Notes under the pieces: generated by a model
Told to the model about the DNA's origin: nothing
Database searches by the model: none
What the model saw: the letters and a program-made list of their open reading frames with translations, nothing else
Made by a program: the position numbers and the translations under genes
In this document: piece after piece, positions 7,758-16,203 of the stretch
Numbering within the stretch: the first letter of the stretch is position 1
Layout: each line of letters opens with the position of its first letter
Assembly (NCBI GenBank): GCA_036378735.1
Contig: DASUVX010000075.1
Coordinates: 1-64,000, forward strand
From: GCA-003244245 sp036378735
Lineage (GTDB): Bacteria; Actinomycetota; Actinomycetes; Mycobacteriales; Pseudonocardiaceae
DNA: 64,000 nucleotides
Direction: 5' to 3'

Positions 7758-8786
7758 CTAAAGCGCGAGTTGCCAATCGACCGCGCGGCGGTACGGCCGG
7801 AAGCCCATCGCCTCGTTGATCGCCACCATGTACGGGTTGGAATCAGCGTTGACGGTGTCGATGAGACGCAACTCGGGACGCTCAAGCCGGGCACGCTCCA
7901 GATTGGCCACCTTGATCAGCGTGCCCAGCCGGTGACCACGATGCTCCGGCGCAACGATCGTGTCGCCCTGCCAGGCGAACCAGCGCGAGGTCGTGTCAGC
8001 GCCGATGTGGGTGAAGGCGACCAGCCGCCCGGTGCGGTCCAGCGCTGCGGTGGTGACGTTGCGCTGCCCGCGACCCAGCCAGCAGGCATCCCTGGCCTTT
8101 ATCCGTGCCGCGTCGTAGATCTCCTGGTCCCACTGGAGGTCGTCCTGCGGGGCGTCGGTCGACATCCGGCCGGTGAGGTAGGCGACGTCATCGAGCCACT
8201 GCGGAGGCGTCGTACCCACCCATTGGACCAGCGAGTAGGCCCGAGAGCGGGCCCGCGCCTGCGCGTCGAGCTGGGCCAGCACGGCGGGGTGGACCGCATC
8301 CACGTCGAGGCGCCGCCGGGTCTGCACCAACGCCGGCACCGCGCCGGATGCGGCGGCGAATCGACCTGCCGGATCGGGAACGGCCGGATCGAGCGGCTGC
8401 GACACCCAGAAGAGCAAACGGCTCCGATTCTGCCGGGTGGCCTCGGTGCGAAGGTGAGCGAGCAGGGATCGACCGATGCCGTACCGCCGGCGCTCGGGCG
8501 CCACCAGGATGCCGCCGTACGCGTTGCGCAGGTTATCCAGCATCGGCAGCACAAGCACGCAACCACCCACCACCGAGCCGGCTACCCGAGCCAGCCATAT
8601 CGTCCGCACCTCGCCAGGCCAGGGGTGCCAGAAGCCACCCAGCTCGTGCACCCAGCACGGCGGCGGGTCATCGGGCTGGTCCGCCGCCACCACCGCGCAA
8701 CGCAGCTCGTACCACTGCCGGATGGCGTCTCCATCGGACGGATCGACCAGGACGACAGATAGCCCGCTGAGGCTGACGGTGGACAT
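7758..8786 (-). CDS. Tandem GNAT-fold acetyltransferase
   Basis: A 342-residue protein with two GNAT modules. The first has acetyl-CoA motif A VAPERRRYGIGRSLLAHL (about residues 95-112). The second has VAPEHRGHRLGTLIKVANL, followed by NPYMVAINEAMGFRPY, the usual C-terminal GNAT strand-helix. Two-domain GNATs of this shape include mycothiol synthase MshD, but the typical MshD termini are not evident and mshB is 6 kb away. The substrate is unknown. The gene is alone on this strand, with a 50-base gap to the MetE-like gene upstream. Confidence 0.8.
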   Translation of the reverse strand: MSTVSLSGLSVVLVDPSDGDAIRQWYELRCAVVAADQPDDPPPCWVHELGGFWHPWPGEVRTIWLARVAGSVVGGCVLVLPMLDNLRNAYGGILVAPERRRYGIGRSLLAHLRTEATRQNRSRLLFWVSQPLDPAVPDPAGRFAAASGAVPALVQTRRRLDVDAVHPAVLAQLDAQARARSRAYSLVQWVGTTPPQWLDDVAYLTGRMSTDAPQDDLQWDQEIYDAARIKARDACWLGRGQRNVTTAALDRTGRLVAFTHIGADTTSRWFAWQGDTIVAPEHRGHRLGTLIKVANLERARLERPELRLIDTVNADSNPYMVAINEAMGFRPYRRAVDWQLAL

Positions 8787-8836
8787 GCCCCTATCCCGCC
8801 ACGACCCCCGAGCCTGGCGCTACTGGATTTCCGCGC

Positions 8837-9871
8837 TCACCCCGACCAGGAATCGGGCGGGTCGACAAACGCCTGCCCCAGCTCCCGCGCCAGGATCAGG
8901 GCGCGCTGGGCCCAACCCGCAGTGGCGCCAGCCAGGCCGCAGGACGGGGTCGGCAGGCAACGCTGTGCCAGCAGTTCCCGGTCGAAACCGAGCCGGTCCA
9001 CCAGATTCAGCGCCGGACGCGCCAGTGTCTCCAGACTGGGTGGCGCTGCGGGCGGCAGCGCCGGCACCAGGCCCAGCAGCACCATCGCCCCGGTGTCCCA
9101 TGCCTCGCCGAGGGCGTCGACGGTGGACCGGGGCGCACCGGCGAGCAGTTCGGCGTCGACGGCCAGCGCGTCGGCTCCGGCACGGCGCAGCAGCGCCAGT
9201 GGTGGCCGCGGCGCGCAGCAGTGCACGATTCGCGGCACGGGCAGCGCGTCGAGCACGCCGCGCAGCAGCTCAACGGTGTCACTCTCGGGTACTGCGGGCA
9301 CCGTGCCGTACCCGGACGGGGTGGGAACGCCGCCGGCGAGCACGGCAGGCAAGCCTGGTTCGTCGAGTTGCACCACGGTGGCGACCCCGAGCCGGCGGGA
9401 TACTTCGGCGGCATGGGAACGCAGCCCTTCGGCCAGCGACGCGGCGAACTCCCGCAATGCGCCGGTGTCGGTGAGCACCTTGTGCCCGGTGCGCAGCTCG
9501 ACTTCGGAGGTCAACGTCCAGGGGCCGGCGGCCTGCAGCTTGATTACCGCCGGCTGGACGCCGGCGGAGTCCACCGCCTCCTCGAGCGCATCCAGGTCGG
9601 TGCGCAGCAGGTCGACGCCACGGCGGTGGTCGCGGCCGGGCCGCGCGGTGACCCGGTATCCGGAGGGCACCAGCTCGACGGCGAGGTCGACGAGCAGCGC
9701 CGCAGTGCGGCCGATCAGGTCAGCACCGGCACCCCGACCGGGCAGCTCGGGCAGGTGCGGCAGCTGGGGTAGCTCGCCGACGACGGTGCGCGCGGCTTCC
9801 AGGGCGTCGGTGCCGGGCATCGAACCGATCGCGGTCGCGGTGCCAGGGGGCCAGGGCGGGAGGTCGGTCAC
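8837..9871 (-). CDS. MetE C-terminal-domain-like protein (methionine synthase II family)
   Basis: A 344-residue protein with the fold of the catalytic half of cobalamin-independent methionine synthase. It shows GSMPGTDALEAARTVVGELP at the start, VVQLDEPGLPAVL, and candidate zinc ligands in IVHCCAP and PTPSCGLAGA. It lacks the N-terminal half of true MetE, so it may use another methyl donor or be a related methyltransferase. The same gene lies next to ligA in mycobacteria (Rv3015c). It is divergently oriented to the small peptide gene at 10015. Confidence 0.8.
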   Translation of the reverse strand: MTDLPPWPPGTATAIGSMPGTDALEAARTVVGELPQLPHLPELPGRGAGADLIGRTAALLVDLAVELVPSGYRVTARPGRDHRRGVDLLRTDLDALEEAVDSAGVQPAVIKLQAAGPWTLTSEVELRTGHKVLTDTGALREFAASLAEGLRSHAAEVSRRLGVATVVQLDEPGLPAVLAGGVPTPSGYGTVPAVPESDTVELLRGVLDALPVPRIVHCCAPRPPLALLRRAGADALAVDAELLAGAPRSTVDALGEAWDTGAMVLLGLVPALPPAAPPSLETLARPALNLVDRLGFDRELLAQRCLPTPSCGLAGATAGWAQRALILARELGQAFVDPPDSWSG

Positions 9872-10002
9872 CGGGAATGTCTATCAAGGACTCGCCGGCA
9901 CTACGTGGTGGAGGTCAACAACTTACGTGCGCTTACGAATTGCCTGCACCATCACCGCTGGGCACGGTTGGCGCAGGGCCCGTGCCCCGGGCCGGAATCT
10001 CT

Positions 10003-10010
10003 TAGGAGGT
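10003..10010 (+). promoter_or_regulatory. Strong ribosome-binding site of the small peptide gene
   Basis: TAGGAGGT is a near-complete anti-Shine-Dalgarno match four bases before the ATG at 10015. It is stronger than the sites of most genes around it and is the main reason to accept the short gene as real. Confidence 0.8.
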
Positions 10011-10014
10011 ATCG

Positions 10015-10251
10015 ATGTCTGACACATGGCGCGATATTCAATTCGATAGTCAGCACGTGGAGCTGCTGCCGGCCCGCACTGTCTTGTCGACCCTTGCCGG
10101 AGCCACCGAGGGGAGCGACGGCAGCGACGGCATGGATGCGGTCGGGCTCGTCACCCACCTTCCCCTCGTGGGTAAGGTTCTCGCTAGCGGCGACGGCGGC
10201 AGCAACGGCGTTAGCGGCGCCTCCGGCGGGGGAAACAGCGGCCTGTCCTAG
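10015..10251 (+). CDS. Orphan 78-residue peptide, RiPP-precursor-like
   Basis: The product starts MSDTWRDIQFDSQHVELLPA, continues with RTVLSTLAGATEGSDGSDG and ends in GDGGSNGVSGASGGGNSGLS. It has no Cys and no membrane or secretion signal, and a Gly/Ser/Asn-rich tail. An acidic N-terminal part with a VELLPAR-type motif plus a low-complexity tail resembles small actinobacterial peptides thought to be modified-peptide precursors. That link is from memory and is inference. No lanthipeptide synthetase, radical-SAM enzyme, YcaO protein or ABC exporter lies nearby. It is divergent from the MetE-like gene and convergent with mnmA. The strong ribosome site supports expression. Confidence 0.7.
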   Translation: MSDTWRDIQFDSQHVELLPARTVLSTLAGATEGSDGSDGMDAVGLVTHLPLVGKVLASGDGGSNGVSGASGGGNSGLS

Positions 10252-10306
10252 CGGCTTCTCCGGCAGCGCCACCGGCGGTCTTTTGAGGGCCGTACGACCT
10301 GCCGGG

Positions 10307-11380
10307 TTATCGGGTAGCGGTGATCGTGGCACTCCCCAGGACGATGTCGCCGTCCGGGTCAGGGCGGTAGAGGACGACGGCCTGACCCGGCGCTACTCCA
10401 CGCAGCGGGTGCCTCAACTGCATCCGCACGCCGCCGTCGATCGCCTCTGCGACCGCGCCGGCGCACCCACCGTGGGCGCGGACCTGCGCGACGCATTCGA
10501 TGGGGCCGTCCGGGGCACCGCGCGCCCATACCGGGCGCTGGGCCTCAATGACGCTGACGTCCAAGTGCCGCGCGGATCCGACCCGCACCGTGCCCGTTGC
10601 CGGCTCAAGCCCCAGCACGAAGCGCGGGCGGCCATCGGGCGCTGGGCGCTGCAAGCCGAGCCCGCGGCGCTGGCCGACGGTGAAGCCGTGCACTCCGTGG
10701 TGGCGGCCCAGCACCTCACCGGTCTGCCCGTCGACCAGCTCACCCGGCCGTGACCCGAGCCGGCCGGCGAGGAATGCCCGGGTGTCTCCGGAGGGGATGA
10801 AGCAGATGTCGTGGCTGTCCGGCTTGCCCGCGACGGCCAGGCCGCGCCGGGTCGCCTCAGCCCGGATGCCAGCCTTGGGCGTGTCGCCCACCGGGAACAG
10901 GGCATGGGCCAGCTGGTCGGCGGTGAGGCTGGCGAGCACGTAGGACTGGTCCTTGCCCGCGTCCACGGCTCGCCGTAGCACGCCGCCGGCCAGGCGTGCG
11001 TAGTGACCGGTGCAGACCGCGTCGAAGCCCAGCGCGCAGGCCCGATCCAGCAGCGCGGTGAACTTGATCTTCTCGTTGCACCGCAGGCACGGGTTGGGGG
11101 TCCGCCCGGCGGCGTACTCCGCGACGAAGTCGTCCACCACGTCGGCGCTGAACTGCTCCGCGAAGTCCCACACGTAGAACGGGACGTCGATGATGTCGGC
11201 GACCCGCCGAGCGTCGGCGGCATCCTCTTTCGTGCAGCACCCGCGGGCGCCGGTGCGCAACGTGCCGGGCTGCGCCGACAGCGCCAGGTGAACCCCGACG
11301 ACCTCGTGCCCGGCGTCCACCGCGCGGGCGGCTGCCACCGAAGAGTCCACCCCGCCGCTCATCGCTGCCAGGACCTTCAC
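10307..11380 (-). CDS. mnmA: tRNA-specific 2-thiouridylase MnmA
   Basis: Puts sulfur on U34 of Lys, Glu and Gln tRNAs. The PP-loop SGGVDSSVAA is at residues 8-17. The catalytic cysteines lie in TPNPCLRCN and SHDICFIPSG, and GHYARL and GKDQSYVLASL are family signatures. The 357 residues are complete. The GTG start overlaps the iscS stop (GTGA), so the sulfur donor and the thiolase are made together, as in M. tuberculosis (Rv3024c-Rv3025c). It is convergent with the small peptide gene. Confidence 0.97.
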   Translation of the reverse strand: MKVLAAMSGGVDSSVAAARAVDAGHEVVGVHLALSAQPGTLRTGARGCCTKEDAADARRVADIIDVPFYVWDFAEQFSADVVDDFVAEYAAGRTPNPCLRCNEKIKFTALLDRACALGFDAVCTGHYARLAGGVLRRAVDAGKDQSYVLASLTADQLAHALFPVGDTPKAGIRAEATRRGLAVAGKPDSHDICFIPSGDTRAFLAGRLGSRPGELVDGQTGEVLGRHHGVHGFTVGQRRGLGLQRPAPDGRPRFVLGLEPATGTVRVGSARHLDVSVIEAQRPVWARGAPDGPIECVAQVRAHGGCAGAVAEAIDGGVRMQLRHPLRGVAPGQAVVLYRPDPDGDIVLGSATITATR

Positions 11381-12579
11381 AGCACCTTCGCCCGCCTGGT
11401 TGCCGCGCTCCGGGATCGGGCGACCACCGGCTCGATAGCGCCGAGCAGGTCAGCGACGTCTGCACCCGTCGTGGTCCGGCCGAGGGAGAAACGCAGCGAG
11501 GCACGCGCCGCCGCCGCTGTGGCACCCATCGCCAGCAAGACATGGGAGGGCTGCGCCACCCCGGCGGTACAGGCCGCACCGGTGGAGCACTGAATGTCGC
11601 GGGCGTCGAGCAGCATCAACAGTGACTCACCCTCGCAGCCAGGGAAGGTGAGGTGGGCGTTGCCCGGCAATCGGGAGGGGCCGTCGTCGATCAGGCCGTC
11701 GCCAGGATCGCCGTTGAGCACCGCATCGGGAACCCGGGACATGATCCCGTCCACCAGCTCGTCACGCAGCTTGCTGACGGCGATCGCGGTTCGCGGCAGG
11801 TTCTGGACCGCATCCCGGATCGCGGTGGCCAACCCGACGATCGACGGCACGTCCAGGGTGCCGGATCGCACATCGCGCTCCTGCCCGCCGCCATGCAGCA
11901 GCGGGGTGACGGCCACCTCGCGGCCCAGCAACAGCGCCCCCGCACCGTAGGGTCCGCCCAGCTTGTGCCCGGTCAGGGTGAGCGCCGCGGCGCCGGAAGC
12001 GCCGAAATGCACCGGCAGCTGGCCGACTGCCTGGACCGCGTCGGTGTGCAGCGGTACCCCGTAGCCGGCCGCGACCTCGGCCAGCTCGCGGATCGGCGCG
12101 ACGGTGCCGACCTCGTTGTTCGCCCACATCACGGTCACCAGCGCCACCGAGTCGGCATCGCGCGCCAGCGCGGCGCGCAGCGTCTCGGGGTGGACCCGGC
12201 CGTAGCCGTCCACCTCGAGCCACTCCACCTGCGCGCCCTCGTGATCGGCCAGCCAGGTCACCGCGTCGATCACCGCGTGGTGTTCGACGGTGGAGGCGAG
12301 CACCCGGATACGGCGCGGGTCGGTGGCGCGCCGCTGCCAGAAGATGCCCTTGACGGCGAGGTTGTCCCCCTCCGTGCCACCGCCGGTGAAGACCACCTCC
12401 GAAGGGCGGGCACCGAGCGCCTCAGCGATGCTCTCCCGGCACTCTTCGACCGTGCGGCGAGCCCGGCGCCCGGACCCGTGCAGCGAGGAGGCATTGCCCA
12501 AGGTGGACAGTGCCTGGCTCATCGCCGCTACCGCCGCCGGCAACATAGGCGTGGTGGCCGCATGATCAAGGTAAGTCAT
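11377..12579 (-). CDS. iscS: Cysteine desulfurase IscS
   Basis: PLP enzyme that takes sulfur from cysteine for tRNA thiolation and Fe-S clusters. MTYLDHAATTPMLPAAVAAM opens the protein, the PLP lysine is in LTLTGHKLGGPYGAG, and the persulfide Cys is in IQCSTGAACTAGVAQPSH. The ATG at 12579 gives 400 residues; upstream codons give only unrelated sequence. The stop overlaps the mnmA start. No Isc scaffold genes follow, so the main visible partner is MnmA. Confidence 0.96.
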   Translation of the reverse strand: MTYLDHAATTPMLPAAVAAMSQALSTLGNASSLHGSGRRARRTVEECRESIAEALGARPSEVVFTGGGTEGDNLAVKGIFWQRRATDPRRIRVLASTVEHHAVIDAVTWLADHEGAQVEWLEVDGYGRVHPETLRAALARDADSVALVTVMWANNEVGTVAPIRELAEVAAGYGVPLHTDAVQAVGQLPVHFGASGAAALTLTGHKLGGPYGAGALLLGREVAVTPLLHGGGQERDVRSGTLDVPSIVGLATAIRDAVQNLPRTAIAVSKLRDELVDGIMSRVPDAVLNGDPGDGLIDDGPSRLPGNAHLTFPGCEGESLLMLLDARDIQCSTGAACTAGVAQPSHVLLAMGATAAAARASLRFSLGRTTTGADVADLLGAIEPVVARSRSAATRRAKVL

Positions 12580-12674
12580 TGCGCCCCAGCCTAACTGCGC
12601 GCGCCGTTGCTGCGTTCTCGGGACAGGGGCCCGTCGTGAGCTACTACTGTTGTGTGGTTGCACAGAGGAGCGCC

Positions 12675-13547
12675 GTGAAACTGGGGCTGCATTACTGGAA
12701 CTACTCGACGCCGGCCGATCCTGCCGCGATCGCGCCGACCCTGGCCGAGACCGCGCGCCTGGCCGAACAGGGCGGGGTCTCCTCGTTCACCGTCATGGAT
12801 CACTTCTTCCAGATGGAGCACCGGGGCAACGCGGATGAACCCATGCTGGAGGGCTACACCACGCTGGGATACGTGGCCGCCCAGACCGCGCGGATGACCC
12901 TCGGCCTGATGGTCACCGGCGTGATGTACCGCTATCCCGGCCTGCTCGCCAAGACAGTCACCACGCTGGACGTGCTATCCGGCGGCCGCGCCCGGCTGGG
13001 AATCGGTGCCTCCTGGTACGAGCGGGAGCAGCATGGTCTCGGCGTGCCGGTGGTGCCGATCACCGAGCGCTTCGAGCGACTCGAGGAAACAGTGCAGATC
13101 TGCCTGCAGATGTGGAGTGAGAACAACGGCCCGTTCCACGGGCGGCACTACCAGCTGGAAGAAACGCTGTGCGTTCCGGCGCCGCTGAGCCGTCCGCGGC
13201 CGCCGATCCTGATCGGCGGCGGTGGCGAGAAGAGGACGCTGCGGTTGGTGGCCCGCTATGCGGACGCCTGCAACGTGTTCGGCTCCAGGCCGGCCGACGT
13301 GGCATCCAAGCTTGACGTGCTGCGCGGGCATTGCGCTGCCGAGGACCGTGACTACGACAGCATCGAGAAGACGGTGCTGGTGATCGGACCGCCGGTGCTT
13401 GATGAGACTGACGCCTTCCTCGCCGACGTCGAGCAGTACGCGGCGTTGGGCGTCAGCGAGGTGCAGGTGATGCCAGATCGGCACCCGGTCGAGTTCGCTG
13501 AGCAGCTCACCCAGCGGGTCGTGCCGAGGTTGGCCGGCACCGGCTGA
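12675..13547 (+). CDS. LLM-class F420-dependent oxidoreductase
   Basis: A 290-residue bacterial-luciferase-like TIM barrel. The pattern KLGLHYWNYS, TVMDHFFQM, TLGLMVTGVMYRYPGLLAKT, LSGGRARLGIGASWYEREQ and ILIGGGGEKRTLRLVARYAD is that of actinobacterial F420-dependent enzymes. The GTG start at 12675 has GAGGAG four bases before it; longer readings are unlike the family. It is divergent from iscS and its stop is one base from the stop of etfA on the other strand. The substrate is unknown. Confidence 0.9.
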   Translation: MKLGLHYWNYSTPADPAAIAPTLAETARLAEQGGVSSFTVMDHFFQMEHRGNADEPMLEGYTTLGYVAAQTARMTLGLMVTGVMYRYPGLLAKTVTTLDVLSGGRARLGIGASWYEREQHGLGVPVVPITERFERLEETVQICLQMWSENNGPFHGRHYQLEETLCVPAPLSRPRPPILIGGGGEKRTLRLVARYADACNVFGSRPADVASKLDVLRGHCAAEDRDYDSIEKTVLVIGPPVLDETDAFLADVEQYAALGVSEVQVMPDRHPVEFAEQLTQRVVPRLAGTG

Positions 13548-13548
13548 G

Positions 13549-14508
13549 TCAGCCCTTGCGCTTGGTGACCGCCTCGGTGAGTTGCGGAGCGATGGTGAAC
13601 AGGTCGCCCACCACCCCGAAGTCGGCGATCTCGAAAATCGGCGCCTCTGAGTCCTTGTTGACCGCGATGATGGTCTTGGAAGTCTGCATCCCGGCGCGGT
13701 GCTGGATGGCCCCGGAGATGCCCAGCGCCACGTAGAGCTGCGGGGCGACCGTCTTGCCGGTCTGCCCGACCTGGAACTGGTGCGGGTAGAAGCCGGAGTC
13801 GACCGCTGCCCGGGAGGCGCCGACCGCGGCACCGAGCGAGTCGGCGAGCTTCTCGACGATCGCGAAGTTGTCCGCCGAGCCCACCCCGCGACCTCCGGAG
13901 ACCACCACGCTGGCTTCGGTGAGCTCCGGGCGGTCGCCGCCCTCCACCGGCCGGCGCTCGACGATCTTCGCTGTGGTGCCGGCGCGCACCACGGGGACCT
14001 CGAGGGTCTGCTCGACCGCCGCGCCCGGCGAGCAGACCGGCTCGATGGCCCCGGCGCGGATGGTGATCACCGCGACCGGCGTGGTGGCTTTGGACTTGGC
14101 GAGGTAGGTACCGCCGAACACGGAGTGCGTGGCGGTGCAGTCCTCGGCGAGCTCGACGGCGTCGGACAACAGGCCCGACCCGGTGCGCACGGCGAGCTTG
14201 CCGGCGATCTCCTTACCGTCGGGCGAGGCGGCGATGAGCACCGCTGCCGGCTGGACCGACGCGAGCAGCTCTGCGAGCACCCCGACGGCGGGAGCGGTGA
14301 GGAACTGGTTGACCTGGTCGGACTCGGCAACGTAAATCTTGGCCGCGCCGTAGGCCGCCAGCCGGTCGGACAACTTGCCAGCGGTCCCTGGCGTGCCGAC
14401 GACCACTGCTGCGGGCTCCCCCAGCTTGGCGGCGGCCGTGAGCAGCTCGTTGGTGACCTTCTTGACCTCGCCACCCGCATGCTCGACGAGGACCAGGACC
14501 TCTGCCAT
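13549..14508 (-). CDS. etfA: Electron transfer flavoprotein alpha subunit
   Basis: FAD-carrying subunit of the ETF heterodimer that accepts electrons from acyl-CoA dehydrogenases. The N-terminal ETF domain opens MAEVLVLVEHAGGEVKK. The C-terminal FAD domain has VVSGGRGVGSADNF, GAAVGASRAAVDSGFYP, VAPQLYVALGISGAIQH and IIAVNKDSEAPIFEIADFGV. It has 319 residues with an AGGAG ribosome site. It lies 26 bases after etfB, forming an operon (fixA/fixB order as in Rv3029c-Rv3028c). Confidence 0.97.
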   Translation of the reverse strand: MAEVLVLVEHAGGEVKKVTNELLTAAAKLGEPAAVVVGTPGTAGKLSDRLAAYGAAKIYVAESDQVNQFLTAPAVGVLAELLASVQPAAVLIAASPDGKEIAGKLAVRTGSGLLSDAVELAEDCTATHSVFGGTYLAKSKATTPVAVITIRAGAIEPVCSPGAAVEQTLEVPVVRAGTTAKIVERRPVEGGDRPELTEASVVVSGGRGVGSADNFAIVEKLADSLGAAVGASRAAVDSGFYPHQFQVGQTGKTVAPQLYVALGISGAIQHRAGMQTSKTIIAVNKDSEAPIFEIADFGVVGDLFTIAPQLTEAVTKRKG

Positions 14509-14534
14509 GACGGTTCTCCTGTCGCAGACGCGGC

Positions 14535-15317
14535 TCAGATCAGCTTTTGCCCGATGAGGTACTCGACCAGCCGCGCCGCCCCATCCCCCTCGTCGGTGAT
14601 GACCTGCCCAGCCGACCGTGGCGGGCGCGGCGCGGACTCGATCACCGTCGAGGTAGCCGCGGCCAGCCCGACGTCGCTGGCCGCTATCCCCGCATCGGCC
14701 AGCGACAACGTACGTACCGGCTTCTTCTTCGCGGCCATGATGCCCTTGAACGAGGGGTACCGGGGCTCGTTGATCTTCTCGTTCACGCTGACCACGGCGG
14801 GTAGATCGGCCTGCAGGACGGTGACCCCGTCGTCGGTTTCCCGCTCGACGGTCACGGTGCGGCCCTCGACGGTGACCTTGCGGGCGTGGGTCAGCTCGGG
14901 CAGGCCGAGAACGTCGGCGACCATCGCCGGGATCGCGCCTATGGTGCCGTCGGTGGCTTCGTTGCCGGCAATGATGAGATCGACCCCGCCAAGGGTGCCG
15001 ATGACCTTGGCCAGCGCTTGGGCGGTCCGCACCGCGCAGGACCCGTGCAGGCCGTCGTCGGCGAGATGCACACCGGAGTCCGCACCCATCTGCAACGCCT
15101 TACGCACGGCGTCGGTGGCTCGCGGCGGGCCCATGGTCACCACGGTGACCTCACCCCCGCCCGCTTCCTTGATCTTGAGGGCTTCTTCGACCGCGCGCTC
15201 GTTGATCTCGTCCAGGACGACATCCGCCGACGCGCGATCCAACGTGTGGTCAGAATCGGTCAGCCTGCGCTCGGACCAGGTGTCCGGCACCTGCTTGATC
15301 AGAACCACAATGTTCAT
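14535..15317 (-). CDS. etfB: Electron transfer flavoprotein beta subunit
   Basis: AMP-binding partner of EtfA. MNIVVLIKQVPDTWSERRL opens the protein; VTVVTMGPPRATDAVRKALQ, LIIAGNEATDGTIGAIPAM and the ETF-beta signature around VSVNEKINEPRYPSFKGIMA follow. The ATG at 15317 follows GGGGG and gives 260 residues; a GTG six codons upstream is less likely. Together with EtfA it would take electrons from acyl-CoA dehydrogenases, which this acyl-CoA-rich genome presumably has elsewhere. Confidence 0.95.
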   Translation of the reverse strand: MNIVVLIKQVPDTWSERRLTDSDHTLDRASADVVLDEINERAVEEALKIKEAGGGEVTVVTMGPPRATDAVRKALQMGADSGVHLADDGLHGSCAVRTAQALAKVIGTLGGVDLIIAGNEATDGTIGAIPAMVADVLGLPELTHARKVTVEGRTVTVERETDDGVTVLQADLPAVVSVNEKINEPRYPSFKGIMAAKKKPVRTLSLADAGIAASDVGLAAATSTVIESAPRPPRSAGQVITDEGDGAARLVEYLIGQKLI

Positions 15318-15360
15318 ACCCCCAACGTTACCCACCAGTAGCCCCTCACTGGCAAGCTAC

Positions 15361-15426
15361 CCGCAGTCTGGATGCAGACTGCGGTTTTCAGGCCCCGAAA
15401 TACCGCAGTCTGCATCCAGACTGCGG
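15361..15426. repeat. 66-bp palindromic element, family A copy 2
   Basis: Arms 15361-15385 and 15402-15426 are perfect 25-bp inverted complements around a 16-base loop. They share TCTGGATGCAGA with copy 1, but the stem bases beside it differ with compensating changes (GCAG/CTGC against CGTT/AACG). It sits between the divergent starts of etfB and the deacetylase gene, so it cannot be simply a terminator; it lies where both promoters must be. Confidence 0.85.
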
Positions 15427-15441
15427 TAGAAGGGGGGCGTG

Positions 15442-16194
15442 ATGTTACGAGTTGTGGGGGCGGTGGTGTGTGCGGTGGCGGCGTTTGGGTTGCCGGGGGA
15501 CCGGCAGGCCGGGTCACCAACCGGGCCCGTGATCGCGCACGGTCCAGCAGCGCTGCCTCGGATCGCGTTGACCTTCGATTCGAACATGACCGACGCGATG
15601 CTCCGGTCACTGGACAGCGGGAAGGTCAAGTCCTACGCGAACGTCGCGGTGATCGACGAGCTACAGCGCAGCCGCACGCCCGCGACGTTCTTTCTGGCCG
15701 GTAAATGGGTCGAGCGCTATCCCACTCTCACTCACCGGATCGCGGCCGATCCGAGCTTCGAGCTCGCCAGCCACTCCTATGCCCATATCGGCTTCACCGA
15801 CCATTGCTATCACCTGGGCAAATTGCCCACCGACCAGATGGCCGCGGACGTCGAACACTCATTCCGGGTGCTGGCGCCCTTCGGCGGCCGGCAGACCGGC
15901 TACTTCCGCTTCCCCGGCGGCTGCTACGACTCCACCGCCCTGCGCGCGATCGCCCCGGCTCACTGCACGGTCATCCAATACGACATCGTCGGCGGTGATC
16001 CGTTCAACAACGACCCGAACGCCATCACCGACAATGTGCTACGGCACGCGCACAACGGTGGGATCGTCGTCCTGCACATCACCGAAGCCAACGCCCCGCG
16101 CACCGCCGATGCACTTCCGTCCATCATCACCGGACTGCGGGACCGCGGATACCGCCTGGTCACGCTGTCGGACTTGCTCCTAGGAGTCCACTAG
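15442..16194 (+). CDS. Polysaccharide deacetylase (NodB/CE4 family)
   Basis: A 250-residue protein with an N-terminal hydrophobic signal-like segment, so probably exported. NodB motifs: LTFDSN (motif 1, with only the first Asp of the usual TFDDG), SHSYAH (motif 2, the metal His pair), RFPGGCYDS (motif 3) and VVLHITEAN with the late His. Loss of the second Asp in motif 1 is unusual and may alter metal binding or activity. The start is ATG 15442 or the GTG one codon earlier; AGGGGGG precedes both. Likely target: cell-wall or surface glycan. Confidence 0.85.
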   Translation: MLRVVGAVVCAVAAFGLPGDRQAGSPTGPVIAHGPAALPRIALTFDSNMTDAMLRSLDSGKVKSYANVAVIDELQRSRTPATFFLAGKWVERYPTLTHRIAADPSFELASHSYAHIGFTDHCYHLGKLPTDQMAADVEHSFRVLAPFGGRQTGYFRFPGGCYDSTALRAIAPAHCTVIQYDIVGGDPFNNDPNAITDNVLRHAHNGGIVVLHITEANAPRTADALPSIITGLRDRGYRLVTLSDLLLGVH

Positions 16195-16203
16195 TTCCCA
16201 TGG

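Noticed and set aside
10015..10251. Lanthipeptide or lasso-peptide precursor with its own cluster
   Set aside because: The peptide has no Cys, and no LanM/LanC, lasso cyclase, radical-SAM or transporter gene lies within reach; only an orphan-precursor reading is kept.
13699..15429. A 576-codon open frame on the plus strand across etfA and etfB
   Set aside because: It runs antisense through two certain genes and their gap, changes composition along its length and has no recognisable domain.
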